Virus record (IMG/VR): IMGVR_UViG_3300028384_000913 | Location: 1 to 54,585 of that record | Direction: 5' to 3' (one strand) | From: a virus | DNA: 54,585 bases | In this document: positions 14,064-21,630 of the stretch, in pieces | Layout of the letters: each line of letters starts with the position of its first letter | Position numbering within the stretch: the stretch's first letter is position 1 | Position numbers and translations under genes: made by a program | The notes under the pieces: model-generated | Told to the model about the DNA's origin: nothing | Database searches by the model: none | The model's input: the letters and a program-made list of their open reading frames with translations, nothing else

Positions 14064-16311
14064 TGTATGTTTTGTGTTCGCAAGCGCAATCGAAAAAGAC
14101 GCGAATAAAGTAATTGATAAATATCTTAAAGGTGTTGATTATGATGTAAAGTTTTTACATTCAGGACGTAAAGAGAAGATTCTCAAAAAAGATATTGATA
14201 TGGAAATGTCTGAACTTGATGATTACAAAATTCTATGTCCAATCGGTGCTGACTCTCTTAAATATGTTGCAGGTATGACAGGTATTCAAAAATACAATGG
14301 TGTATTTATTGAAAAACGTTACTTACCTATTATGCATCCTAATATCACTATAATCAAACCTCAGCTTGAAGACGAAATCAAAAGAGCGTTTTCACAGATT
14401 CCAAAGCTTTTGAGCGGTGAAGGAATAGGCGAGAAAGTAGAAAAAGACTATTGTTTTGTAGAAACAGAAGAGCAGTTTCAAATTTACAGACAAGAGCTTG
14501 ATGATGCTAGCCAACTTGTAGTAGATATTGAAACTACATCAGTATCTCCTCATACAGGACATATCTTAGGTATCGCACTCTCAACGAGACCCCATCAAGG
14601 CATTTATGTTTCTGCTGAGATTGTAGAAAAACATAAAGACTGGTTCCATGGATTATTTAAACATAGAAAGTGTATTTTCCATAATTCTAAGTTTGACACA
14701 AACTACATGGAAACAGAGATGGGATTTGAATTTCCTGATTATGAAGATACAATGCTCCTACACTATTGCTTAGAAGAAGCCGTCGGAACGCATGGCCTAA
14801 AACCTCTTGCGCTGCGTTTTACTGATCTTGGGGACTACGAACGTGAACTGGACGAATATAAAAAGTCTTGGGCAAGAAAGAATAAAGTAAAGCTTGCTGA
14901 TTTTAACTATGGAATGTTACCTAGTGATATTCTTGCACCTTACGCTTGTAAAGATGCAGATGCGACTTATCAGCTATACGGAAAGTTCAAACCTCTCGTA
15001 GAAAAAAGTGAAGAATTTACTAGCCTATATCAGAAGATCTTATTACCAGCTACTCACGCAATGAAGACTCTAGAAAAGAATGGTGGTCCGATTAATGTTG
15101 AGCAAGTAGATTGGTTAGCAGAGCAGTATCAGATTGATGTTGAAGAATGTCTTGAAGAAATAAATACGCATGAAGCAGTACAAAGATTTGAACGAGTATA
15201 TGAAAAAACATTCAATCCTAATTCTACAGCACAGTTACGAGATTTGTTCTTCAACATAATCAAACTAAAACCAACCAAGAAAACTGATACAGGTGCTTGG
15301 TCGGTAGATAAGGAAGTGTTAACCAACCTTGGACATCCTTTGGCAGAAGCTATTCTTGAGCTTCGTGAAAAGTCAAAGATGGCTGGCACATACATTTCCA
15401 ATATTAGAAACGGAGTAGATAATGACGGTAGATTACGGAGCGGTTTTAATATTCACGGGACCACCTCTGGTCGCTTATCTTCTAGTGGAAATCTCAACTA
15501 CCAAAATATTCCACGAGACAATAAAGACATTAAAAAACTTTTCAAAGCAAGACCGGGATACAAAATTATTCAATGTGACCTTGGGACGGCAGAAGTGTAC
15601 TATGCTGCTATGCTATCTGGAGACCAGTTTCTACAGAAAGCTTTTATTGACAAGCTGGACTTTCACTCGTATGTTGCGAAACAAATGTTCAATTTGCCAG
15701 AAGAAGTTAACGAAGTTAAAAAAGTCCACCCAAACGAAAGACAGTATGCAAAAGCTATTACCTTCGGAATCATGTACCAAGCAGGACCAGCAAAAATTGC
15801 TGAAACCGTGAATAAAGACGCAAAAGCTGGAGAAGAGATCACAACTGCCCAATCTAAGCAATTTATTCAAAAGTACTTTAGTGAGGCAAAAGCTTTGAAA
15901 AAGTTTATTGATGGATCTAATAAACAAATTGAAAATCACGCTTTCATATATTCATTCTTTGGTCGTAAACGCAGACTTCCAGAAGCTAAGTCCCCGAATC
16001 GCGGAGTATCACAGCACGCAATTCGATCTGGTGTGAACTTCTTAGTACAGTCTGTAGCTTCAGATATTAATGTTCTTGGAGTAATCGACTTGGTAAAATG
16101 GATTGAAGATAATAATTATAGTGATGCCATCAAACCCTTCACTGTAGTACATGACTCAATTGTGTCAGAAGTAAGAGAAGATTTAGTTGATACATACATT
16201 GAAAATGCAAAACGCTGTATTCAAACAGATAGGGGATTATCTATTCCAGATTGTCCGATTAAGGTAGACTTTGAAGTTGGGCCTAGTTGGGGTGAACTAA
16301 CCGAATTGTAA
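14056..16311 (+). CDS. DNA polymerase, family A, with 3'-5' exonuclease
   Basis: Main replicative polymerase candidate. Residues 1-125 are an N-terminal domain that I cannot assign. The proofreading domain has D-I-E-T-T (Asp157, Glu159), H-N-S-K-F-D (about 211) and C-K-D-A-D (about 300). In the polymerase part motif A reads C-D-L-G-T-A-E (Asp508, Glu513) in place of the usual D-Y-S-Q-I-E; motif B is R-Q-Y-A-K-A-I-T-F-G-I-M-Y-Q (Arg562, Lys566, Phe570) with the usual Tyr-Gly changed to Tyr-Gln; motif C is V-H-D-S (Asp700), where most have H-D-E. Both metal-binding Asp are kept, so activity is likely. Phe at the Escherichia coli 762 position is seen. It overlaps the ABM gene. Confidence 0.92.
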   Translation: MSDVCFVFASAIEKDANKVIDKYLKGVDYDVKFLHSGRKEKILKKDIDMEMSELDDYKILCPIGADSLKYVAGMTGIQKYNGVFIEKRYLPIMHPNITIIKPQLEDEIKRAFSQIPKLLSGEGIGEKVEKDYCFVETEEQFQIYRQELDDASQLVVDIETTSVSPHTGHILGIALSTRPHQGIYVSAEIVEKHKDWFHGLFKHRKCIFHNSKFDTNYMETEMGFEFPDYEDTMLLHYCLEEAVGTHGLKPLALRFTDLGDYERELDEYKKSWARKNKVKLADFNYGMLPSDILAPYACKDADATYQLYGKFKPLVEKSEEFTSLYQKILLPATHAMKTLEKNGGPINVEQVDWLAEQYQIDVEECLEEINTHEAVQRFERVYEKTFNPNSTAQLRDLFFNIIKLKPTKKTDTGAWSVDKEVLTNLGHPLAEAILELREKSKMAGTYISNIRNGVDNDGRLRSGFNIHGTTSGRLSSSGNLNYQNIPRDNKDIKKLFKARPGYKIIQCDLGTAEVYYAAMLSGDQFLQKAFIDKLDFHSYVAKQMFNLPEEVNEVKKVHPNERQYAKAITFGIMYQAGPAKIAETVNKDAKAGEEITTAQSKQFIQKYFSEAKALKKFIDGSNKQIENHAFIYSFFGRKRRLPEAKSPNRGVSQHAIRSGVNFLVQSVASDINVLGVIDLVKWIEDNNYSDAIKPFTVVHDSIVSEVREDLVDTYIENAKRCIQTDRGLSIPDCPIKVDFEVGPSWGELTEL

Positions 16312-16321
16312 GGAGATTAAC

Positions 16322-16465
16322 ATGTTACAAAAAGATAAACGTAAAGGAAGAACCATTGAAAATTCTTTATTCGCAAGGAAAAGAAGAAGAATCAAAAAGG
16401 CAATACGTTTAGCTAGGATGATTAGTACCTTTAGAAAAAATAGGAAAAAGCGAAAAAAGGGATGA
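16322..16465 (+). CDS. 47-aa highly basic peptide
   Basis: A very short gene with AGGAG at 16311-16315, 6 bases before ATG 16322, and an ATGA overlap with the next gene, which supports its being real. 22 of 47 residues are Lys or Arg, in two clusters (A-R-K-R-R-R-I-K-K and F-R-K-N-R-K-K-R-K-K). It could bind DNA or RNA like a small protamine or ribosomal-type peptide; no family is recognised. It follows the polymerase gene directly. Confidence 0.65.
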   Translation: MLQKDKRKGRTIENSLFARKRRRIKKAIRLARMISTFRKNRKKRKKG

Positions 16466-16953
16466 ATAAGTTTGAATTCATAAAATATCCTTTTTTCGGA
16501 ATTAAACAAAAACCTTATCAGATTAAATATGACTTAACAAAAATGTATATCAAAAGAATGTATACAGGACATTTTGAAACAGTTGATGATAAATCTTTAG
16601 CAGGTGACTATTTTGCAAGATTAGCTACTCTTGAGACTAGGTTAAAATTTGATTATACTTGTAAGAACCTTCAAGAACTAATTTACAGTGGTTGTAGATG
16701 GGGAATGGATTGTGAAGCTAATCCACATGATTTATCAAAACCCATGACTGCCAGATCGTTCTGTAATAAGGTTGTAAAAGTAAATGATAATCTAGTTTGG
16801 ATAAAGAATGTGTCGTACCCTTTTACTATTCCAACAAGTGAGAAGCTAGAATTGAATGAAGAGATATTTGGGACTGTAGTGAAAGTCGGAGATGAGTGGT
16901 ATCTCAAAGAATTTTCTTTTGAGCCTAATAACAATACTTATATGAGGATATAA
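16462..16953 (+). CDS. Hypothetical protein, 163 aa
   Basis: I do not recognise this protein. It starts basic (F-E-F-I-K-Y-P-F-F-G-I-K-Q-K-P-Y), has a helical middle with A-R-L-A-T-L-E-T-R-L, three Cys (K-N-L...G-C-R-W-G-M-D-C-E and F-C-N-K) and a beta-strand C-terminus (V-V-K-V-G-D-E-W-Y-L-K). No signal or membrane segment. It is coupled on both sides by start-stop overlaps, between the basic peptide and the SpeD-like gene, so it is probably expressed with the replication genes. Confidence 0.55.
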   Translation: MNKFEFIKYPFFGIKQKPYQIKYDLTKMYIKRMYTGHFETVDDKSLAGDYFARLATLETRLKFDYTCKNLQELIYSGCRWGMDCEANPHDLSKPMTARSFCNKVVKVNDNLVWIKNVSYPFTIPTSEKLELNEEIFGTVVKVGDEWYLKEFSFEPNNNTYMRI

Positions 16954-17327
16954 TGCTAGTACATAAGCATCTGCTTCTTCAAGCTAGGTTTTTAGCAAGA
17001 GGCAGAGTTGAAAGATATTATGAGACTTGGATGAAGGTACTTGTAGAGAAAATTGGTATGGAATTGCTAACAGAACCAAAAGCAGTTAGATCTAATATGC
17101 CAGGAAACAGAGGTATTACCTGTTCTGCTATGATTACTACTAGTCACATAGTCTTACACACATGGGAAGATACACATCCAGGGCTATTACAGTTAGATGT
17201 TTATTCTTGTAAAGACTTTGAAATAAGTGATGTTATAGAAAAATTAAAAGATTTTTGGGTAGATGAACATACTATTCAGTTTAAATTTTTAGACAGAGAA
17301 AATGGGTTTACTGAGCTAAATGGGTAA
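16953..17327 (+). CDS. speD: S-adenosylmethionine decarboxylase-like protein
   Basis: 124 residues, the length of a small bacterial-type AdoMet decarboxylase before self-cleavage. The core T-T-S-H-I-V-L-H-T-W-E-D matches the family block S-H-(I/L)-x-x-H-T-(W/Y)-P-E, in which the Ser becomes the pyruvoyl cofactor; the later L-Q-L-D-V-Y-S-C-K-D-F holds the conserved Cys. The residue before Ser-His is Thr, where cellular enzymes usually have Glu, so self-processing may be altered. In cells the product, decarboxylated AdoMet, feeds spermidine synthesis; polyamines could help package phage DNA. No spermidine synthase is seen in this window. Confidence 0.78.
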   Translation: MLVHKHLLLQARFLARGRVERYYETWMKVLVEKIGMELLTEPKAVRSNMPGNRGITCSAMITTSHIVLHTWEDTHPGLLQLDVYSCKDFEISDVIEKLKDFWVDEHTIQFKFLDRENGFTELNG

Positions 17328-17348
17328 ATGGTATAAGCGAGAAGATAA

Positions 17349-18635
17349 TTGAAAAAAGCACAAGTAAAAAAGATATTCTTGTCGGATAAAATTTATATTA
17401 AGAAGAAAGACGTATTTGATGAAGATCATCTTCTCTCACTATATACCTATGACAATGGAGATGAATTTTTGTCCACCATCTCAGAAGACGAAGACTACTA
17501 TATCGTACCGTCAAATTCCTATCATAAACTTGAATGGGAGGAAATCGAAGACCAACGAAATTTTGAACAAACGGATGCAGATCTCAGCTTCATCGGATCA
17601 TTACGTTGGGAACAAGCTGAAGTAGTAGATAAATTTTTCAAACGCGGAAGAGCAAGATCTGGGCTACTCCAGGCTCCTTGTGGATGGGGTAAAACTTTTA
17701 CAGGCTGTGAAATTATCTCAAGAAACAAAACTAAAACACTGGTTTTAGTTCATACTAAGCTGTTATTTAGGCAATGGATTGAAGAACTAGAAAGACAGAT
17801 ACCAACGGCTAAAATAGGTAGAGTAGGCGACGGTTTGTGTGATATTCAAGATATTACTGTAGGTATATATAAGTCTGTGTATAATCGTAGGGACGAACTC
17901 TCTGAGAAGTTCTCAATGATCTTAGTAGATGAAGCACATTTATGCCCAGCTGAAATGTTTTCTACTGCACTTAATTCACTTAACGCGAAAATAAAGATTG
18001 GTATATCAGCTACACCAAGAAGGAAAGATGGAAAGCATGTTTTCTTAGCAGACTACTTCTCACCTTTCATGGTAGAGGCTCGTGATCCAAGACAGTTACA
18101 AGACCCTGTAGTTCAGATTAAACGTACTGACTTTCGTTTCCCTGTAATAGATCCGAAAAGAGACTGGTCGCGCCAGCTGAACCAGCTTTGCAAAAATCAA
18201 AAGTACTTGGAAGCTATCGCTAATTTTGCCAAAAGTCAGATAGTCACTGGTCGTTGTCCACTCATACTAGGTGAGCGTGTACAAATGTTAAAAGATCTTC
18301 AGGAAATGATTCCTGATAGTGTTTGTCTTATAGGAGAATCAGATGAATCAACTAGAGAAGATGTTCTTCAAAATGTTGGAGGAAAATACAAGTGCGTCCT
18401 TTCAACCAAGCTATTCGATGAAGGAATCAGTTGTCATAGGCTTGATACTTTATATCTCACTTGTCCTTCTAATAATCCTATTAAGTTAGAACAGCGGATT
18501 GGGAGAATCATTAGAGAGCACCCAGATAAACAAGTTCCTATGATAGTTGACTTTTGGTTATCTGGAGGAATAGTCGCAAGACAGCAAACTAAACGATTAC
18601 AGTGGTATCAGCAGCGTGGATATTATATACTTTAA
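17349..18635 (+). CDS. Superfamily 2 DNA/RNA helicase, T5 D10-like
   Basis: 428 residues with all the landmarks of an SF2 helicase: motif I A-P-C-G-W-G-K-T (about residues 109-116), Ia V-L-V-H-T-K-L-L-F, II V-D-E-A-H (about 194), III S-A-T-P-R-R (about 219), V T-K-L-F-D-E-G-I-S (about 354) and VI Q-R-I-G-R-I-I-R (about 382). The N-terminal 85 residues form an acidic domain. T5 D10 and T4 UvsW are similar-sized phage helicases that remodel branched DNA, so a recombination-repair role is likely. Start TTG 17349 after GCGAGAAG; there is no closer in-frame ATG. Confidence 0.9.
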   Translation: MKKAQVKKIFLSDKIYIKKKDVFDEDHLLSLYTYDNGDEFLSTISEDEDYYIVPSNSYHKLEWEEIEDQRNFEQTDADLSFIGSLRWEQAEVVDKFFKRGRARSGLLQAPCGWGKTFTGCEIISRNKTKTLVLVHTKLLFRQWIEELERQIPTAKIGRVGDGLCDIQDITVGIYKSVYNRRDELSEKFSMILVDEAHLCPAEMFSTALNSLNAKIKIGISATPRRKDGKHVFLADYFSPFMVEARDPRQLQDPVVQIKRTDFRFPVIDPKRDWSRQLNQLCKNQKYLEAIANFAKSQIVTGRCPLILGERVQMLKDLQEMIPDSVCLIGESDESTREDVLQNVGGKYKCVLSTKLFDEGISCHRLDTLYLTCPSNNPIKLEQRIGRIIREHPDKQVPMIVDFWLSGGIVARQQTKRLQWYQQRGYYIL

Positions 18636-19065
18636 CTGGTATGAATTAGTATCAAAGGCAAGAAAGGATCAAACCGCCATATTGATCTTGACTTTTGCAC
18701 AAACTTCATTGTATAATCCATATACTACTAAGGGATTGATGAAAGCATTAAAAATTAATCACATCCCTATACATCTATTCACAACTGGCTTACTGGAGCA
18801 GAAAAACAATAGGCTAGTGTGCAACTACAAAACAGAAGAGCCAATGAGTTATTTCAAGAATCCATATTTCTTAACTCAAAATGCTTCTGTTTTATATAAA
18901 ACAGAGTACTTGCAAATGCTCTCTATGCGTAGAATTAGTGAAGCTCAAGATTACATCGCTAAGAACTATATTAGAAAAGATTTGCAAAATCCCTTTGTAA
19001 CAGTCAAAGGAGATAAAATTTATTTTCCACAAGAGTCCTCGATAACGAGGAATACCTACACATAA
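18616..19065 (+). CDS. Hypothetical protein, 149 aa
   Basis: Unrecognised. Begins with a GTG at 18616, inside the last 20 bases of the helicase gene. Residues 21-32 (I-L-I-L-T-F-A-Q-T-S-L-Y) form a strand, followed by a region like a small alpha/beta domain (H-I-P-I-H-L-F). The C-terminal third has M-R-R-I-S-E-A-Q-D-Y-I-A-K-N-Y. No catalytic motif. Together with the SSB gene downstream it may belong to the recombination group, but only context says so. A 6-bp hairpin falls in its last codons. Confidence 0.5.
   Translation: MDIIYFNWYELVSKARKDQTAILILTFAQTSLYNPYTTKGLMKALKINHIPIHLFTTGLLEQKNNRLVCNYKTEEPMSYFKNPYFLTQNASVLYKTEYLQMLSMRRISEAQDYIAKNYIRKDLQNPFVTVKGDKIYFPQESSITRNTYT
19036..19051 (+). promoter_or_regulatory. 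Small hairpin upstream of the SSB gene
   Basis: TCCTCG (19036-19041) and CGAGGA (19046-19051) form a 6-bp stem with loop ATAA. It sits in the last codons of the preceding gene, about 45 bases before the SSB start and its ribosome site AAGGAG. No T-run follows, so it is not a terminator; RNA processing or stabilisation of the SSB message is possible. Confidence 0.4.
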
Positions 19066-19095
19066 GAACCAACGTTCAACAAAAAGGAGAAACAG

Positions 19096-19755
19096 ATGGT
19101 CGCATGGGATAAAGCCAAGGGTAAACAAAATACTGGCTCTAATCAACGCAGAGAAATTGAAAGATTAACACTTGGTATCGGAGATACTAAGATTCGTCTA
19201 ATCGGTGACGTGATGCCACGTTACTGTTACTGGGTAGTAACAACTGAAGGAAAGAAGATGCCTGTAGAGTGTCTTCAATTTAGTCGTGAAACTGAAACAT
19301 TCGATAACTCAGCTCAAGACCCTTTCAAAGAAATCGATGAAGCTATCTATGCAGATAAGCCTCAGTTTTCTTACGTATGTAATGTAATTGATCGCTCTGA
19401 TGGTAAGATTAAGTTGTTCGATCTTCGTTCAACAATCTATTCTCAGATTGTAGATTATGCTACAAACCCTGATTACGGTAATCCAGCCAGCGATGATGCA
19501 GGCTATGACATTACCATTAAAAAAGAAAAGACAGGTCCACTTCCACAAAACGTGAAGTACTCCTGCCTTCCAGCCCGTAACAACTCACCTCTTACAGAAG
19601 AAGAAAAAGCGCTAGAACTCTTTGAACTTTCAAAGATCTATAAGCGTCAAACTTATGAAGAGCAAAAAGAGTGGTTACTGCAAAACACTTCATACTTCGC
19701 GGGTGATGTATCCGACGAATTCAAACCAGCCGAAGATGTGGATGACTTAGCATGA
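19096..19755 (+). CDS. Single-stranded DNA-binding protein, gp32-like
   Basis: 219 residues with the layout of a T4 gp32-like SSB: a basic N-terminus (W-D-K-A-K-G-K), a central OB-fold-like region with R-L-I-G-D-V-M-P-R-Y-C-Y-W-V-V and V-C-N-V-I-D-R-S-D-G-K-I-K-L-F-D-L (strand-turn-strand), and an acidic tail E-D-V-D-D-L-A of the kind SSBs use to bind helicase, polymerase and nucleases. A gp32-type zinc motif is not obvious. The strong ribosome site AAGGAG and richer G/C codons agree with high expression. It lies between the recombination helicase and the glycosyltransferase. Confidence 0.75.
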   Translation: MVAWDKAKGKQNTGSNQRREIERLTLGIGDTKIRLIGDVMPRYCYWVVTTEGKKMPVECLQFSRETETFDNSAQDPFKEIDEAIYADKPQFSYVCNVIDRSDGKIKLFDLRSTIYSQIVDYATNPDYGNPASDDAGYDITIKKEKTGPLPQNVKYSCLPARNNSPLTEEEKALELFELSKIYKRQTYEEQKEWLLQNTSYFAGDVSDEFKPAEDVDDLA

Positions 19756-20567
19756 AAAAGTCTCTAGCAGATATGGCTTCTGCTGAAAAGCCGAAGAAGA
19801 AAACCTTTGGCGCTTTCAAAGAAGTAGATGGGGGTCAAGCACAGATTGACCTTAACATGCTTAGAGAACATAATGTTTTCTTTGCTACTCCTTGTTATGG
19901 TGGACAAGTTACTGATCAATTCTTTTTGTCTATGTTCAGAATGTCTCAGACATTCATGCAACACGGCATCAACTTCAGAATTACTACATTACGTAACGAA
20001 TCTTTAGTAACAAGAGCTAGAAACATTCTTACAGCAATGTTCCTAGAGTCTGATTGTACACACTTGATGTTCATTGATGCTGATATCGAGTTTGACTCAG
20101 AAGCTATTCTTAGAGCTTTAGCGTATGATAAACCAATCATGGCTGCGGCATATCCTAAGAAAGCTTTACCTGTACAGTACGCTATTAACTTCAAGTTTAT
20201 AGATCAAGCTACAAAACAGGTGAGAGTTGAAAACGGTGCTGTAGAAGTTCTAGACGCCTCTACAGGGTTTTTCTTAATTAAACGTGAAGTTATTGAGAAA
20301 ATGACAGCAGCACATCCTGAGCTACACTATCGTAATGATTCAAATATAGATCCAAAGTTTAACAAGTATTGTTATGCTTTGTTTGATACTATTTTAGATC
20401 CCGATGATAATCGCTATCTATCAGAAGACTATACTTTCTGTCGTAGATGGCAAAAGCTCGGAGGAGAGATTTGGTTAGACCCTAACACAAAACTCAATCA
20501 TGTTGGTGCATACACCTTTGAAGGTGATGTATCTAAGATTATTGGCCGTGAAAATCCAGAGTCTTAA
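19752..20567 (+). CDS. Glycosyltransferase, GT-A fold
   Basis: 271 residues. An N-terminal tail (1-32, K-S-L-A-D-M-A-S-A-E-K-P-K-K-K) precedes a GT-A fold: N-V-F-F-A-T-P-C-Y-G-G, then the R-N-E-S-L-V-T-R-A-R-N block, the metal-binding F-I-D-A-D-I-E-F (D-x-D type, about residues 112-116), an acceptor region S-T-G-F-F-L-I-K-R, and L-S-E-D-Y-T-F-C-R-R (E-D, likely general base). It should transfer a sugar from a nucleotide-sugar; the acceptor might be phage DNA, a virion protein or host polysaccharide. Coupled to the SSB gene by ATGA. Confidence 0.8.
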   Translation: MKKSLADMASAEKPKKKTFGAFKEVDGGQAQIDLNMLREHNVFFATPCYGGQVTDQFFLSMFRMSQTFMQHGINFRITTLRNESLVTRARNILTAMFLESDCTHLMFIDADIEFDSEAILRALAYDKPIMAAAYPKKALPVQYAINFKFIDQATKQVRVENGAVEVLDASTGFFLIKREVIEKMTAAHPELHYRNDSNIDPKFNKYCYALFDTILDPDDNRYLSEDYTFCRRWQKLGGEIWLDPNTKLNHVGAYTFEGDVSKIIGRENPES

Positions 20568-21468
20568 ATACGACAACCCTTCTTTTCAAGTTGAGGTTGA
20601 GTGGGATATAACACAAAGATGTAACTATTCTTGTTCATACTGTGCAAGTTATGATAACACTCAACCTTTTAACTTCAAAGAATTAGACGAGTACTTAGAT
20701 AGCTTTGAGTACTTGTCTAACTTCTTTGGTAACAAAACTATAAAGATTAATTTTTTAGGAGGCGAGCCTACACTCTTCAAGCAGTGGGTCAAATTAGTAA
20801 ACTGGTTATCTGAGCATAATTTTGTGATAAAACTAACAACAAATTTATCAGTACCAGTTATACAGTATATCAAAGTATTAAATGTAGGATTAGGGAACTT
20901 CATCAGTGCTAGTTATCACACTGAGTTTGCAGACTTAGATAAGTTTTATGAAAATGCAAATTACTTGCATCATGCAGGATTCTTGCATAGCATAACACTT
21001 CTACCTGACCCTAAGAACTGGGACTACTCGATGAAGTGTTATGAAAAACTTAGTAAGATAACGACAGTTAGTCTTAATAAGATAAAGAATGAATTTACAG
21101 ATTCTGTAGGCATCTCTGGAGATTTCATTGAATACTCGGACGAACAACTTAAAATGTTCAATCAAGTTCCAAGACGAGTTGATGAGAATATGAGTATTAT
21201 AGTTGATGGAGAAACTAAGCACCCGTCACTATATGAAATAAGAGAGAAATATAGTAATTTTAAAGGTATGAAGTGTGCAATAGGCAGAGATAGAATACAC
21301 ATCAAACCTAATGGTGACATCTATCCTAGTGCTTGTTTACTAAACTATCCTAGAGCTAAGATGGGAAATATCTTTAAGAAGAATATAATTAAACCTAAGA
21401 ATGCAGTGATCTGCCCATTCAATGAGTGTTTATGTGGACCTGATATTCGTATAGAAAAGTGGGCGTAG
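20548..21468 (+). CDS. Radical SAM enzyme 1
   Basis: Radical SAM core with C-N-Y-S-C-S-Y-C (Cys25, Cys29, Cys32 from the start chosen) for the [4Fe-4S]-SAM cluster, then the G-G-E-P block (N-F-L-G-G-E-P-T) that binds SAM. The C-terminal part has more Cys (K-C-A-I-G-R, S-A-C-L-L, I-C-P-F-N-E-C-L-C-G), arranged like a SPASM or twitch auxiliary cluster domain, typical of enzymes that modify peptides. Start uncertain: GTG 20548 overlaps the glycosyltransferase end by 20 bases; ATG 20527 with GAAGG nearby is the alternative. No substrate peptide is seen next to it, except the small Cys-containing frame at 21471. Confidence 0.85.
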   Translation: MKIQSLKYDNPSFQVEVEWDITQRCNYSCSYCASYDNTQPFNFKELDEYLDSFEYLSNFFGNKTIKINFLGGEPTLFKQWVKLVNWLSEHNFVIKLTTNLSVPVIQYIKVLNVGLGNFISASYHTEFADLDKFYENANYLHHAGFLHSITLLPDPKNWDYSMKCYEKLSKITTVSLNKIKNEFTDSVGISGDFIEYSDEQLKMFNQVPRRVDENMSIIVDGETKHPSLYEIREKYSNFKGMKCAIGRDRIHIKPNGDIYPSACLLNYPRAKMGNIFKKNIIKPKNAVICPFNECLCGPDIRIEKWA

Positions 21469-21470
21469 GT

Positions 21471-21614
21471 ATGACGTGTATAAGAAACTGCGGAACTACG
21501 TTCCTAGCTGGGGCGCTACGCGCCCACGCAATGCAATATAAGGCAAGCCTTGTTCAACAGCTTTTCACCTGCGGTGTAGCGTTGTTCACTTGCTGTGCAA
21601 CTAAATTAGCATAA
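21471..21614 (+). CDS. Possible 47-aa Cys-rich peptide
   Basis: An open frame that starts 2 bases after the stop of the radical SAM gene. It holds five Cys in C-I-R-N-C, F-T-C-G-V and F-T-C-C-A. The ribosome site is weak. Its DNA is dominated by inverted repeats, so coding may be accidental. If translated, its place next to a SPASM-type radical SAM enzyme makes it a candidate substrate peptide. Confidence 0.3.
   Translation: MTCIRNCGTTFLAGALRAHAMQYKASLVQQLFTCGVALFTCCATKLA
21492..21601. repeat. Dense run of short inverted repeats in intergenic DNA
   Basis: Within about 110 bases, successive inverted repeats occur: GGAAC-TAC-GTTCC (21492-21504), GGGCGC-TAC-GCGCCC (21511-21525), AAGGC-AA-GCCTT (21540-21551), CACC-TGC-GGTG (21566-21576), and GTTG-TT-CAC-TTGCT-GTG-CAAC (21581-21601). 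CGCTAC at 21514 could also pair with GTAGCG at about 21576-21581. The stretch is clearly richer in G+C than its surroundings. It may be a structured RNA, a protein-bound DNA element or part of an origin; there is no tRNA cloverleaf or T-run. Which applies is not known. Confidence 0.65.
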
Positions 21615-21630
21615 ATAAAGAGAGATAGCA

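Noticed and set aside
21471-21614. tRNA or integron attC site in the G+C-rich gap
   Set aside because: No acceptor stem, anticodon loop or CCA-type end; no integron core sites at both ends. The repeats are independent short hairpins.
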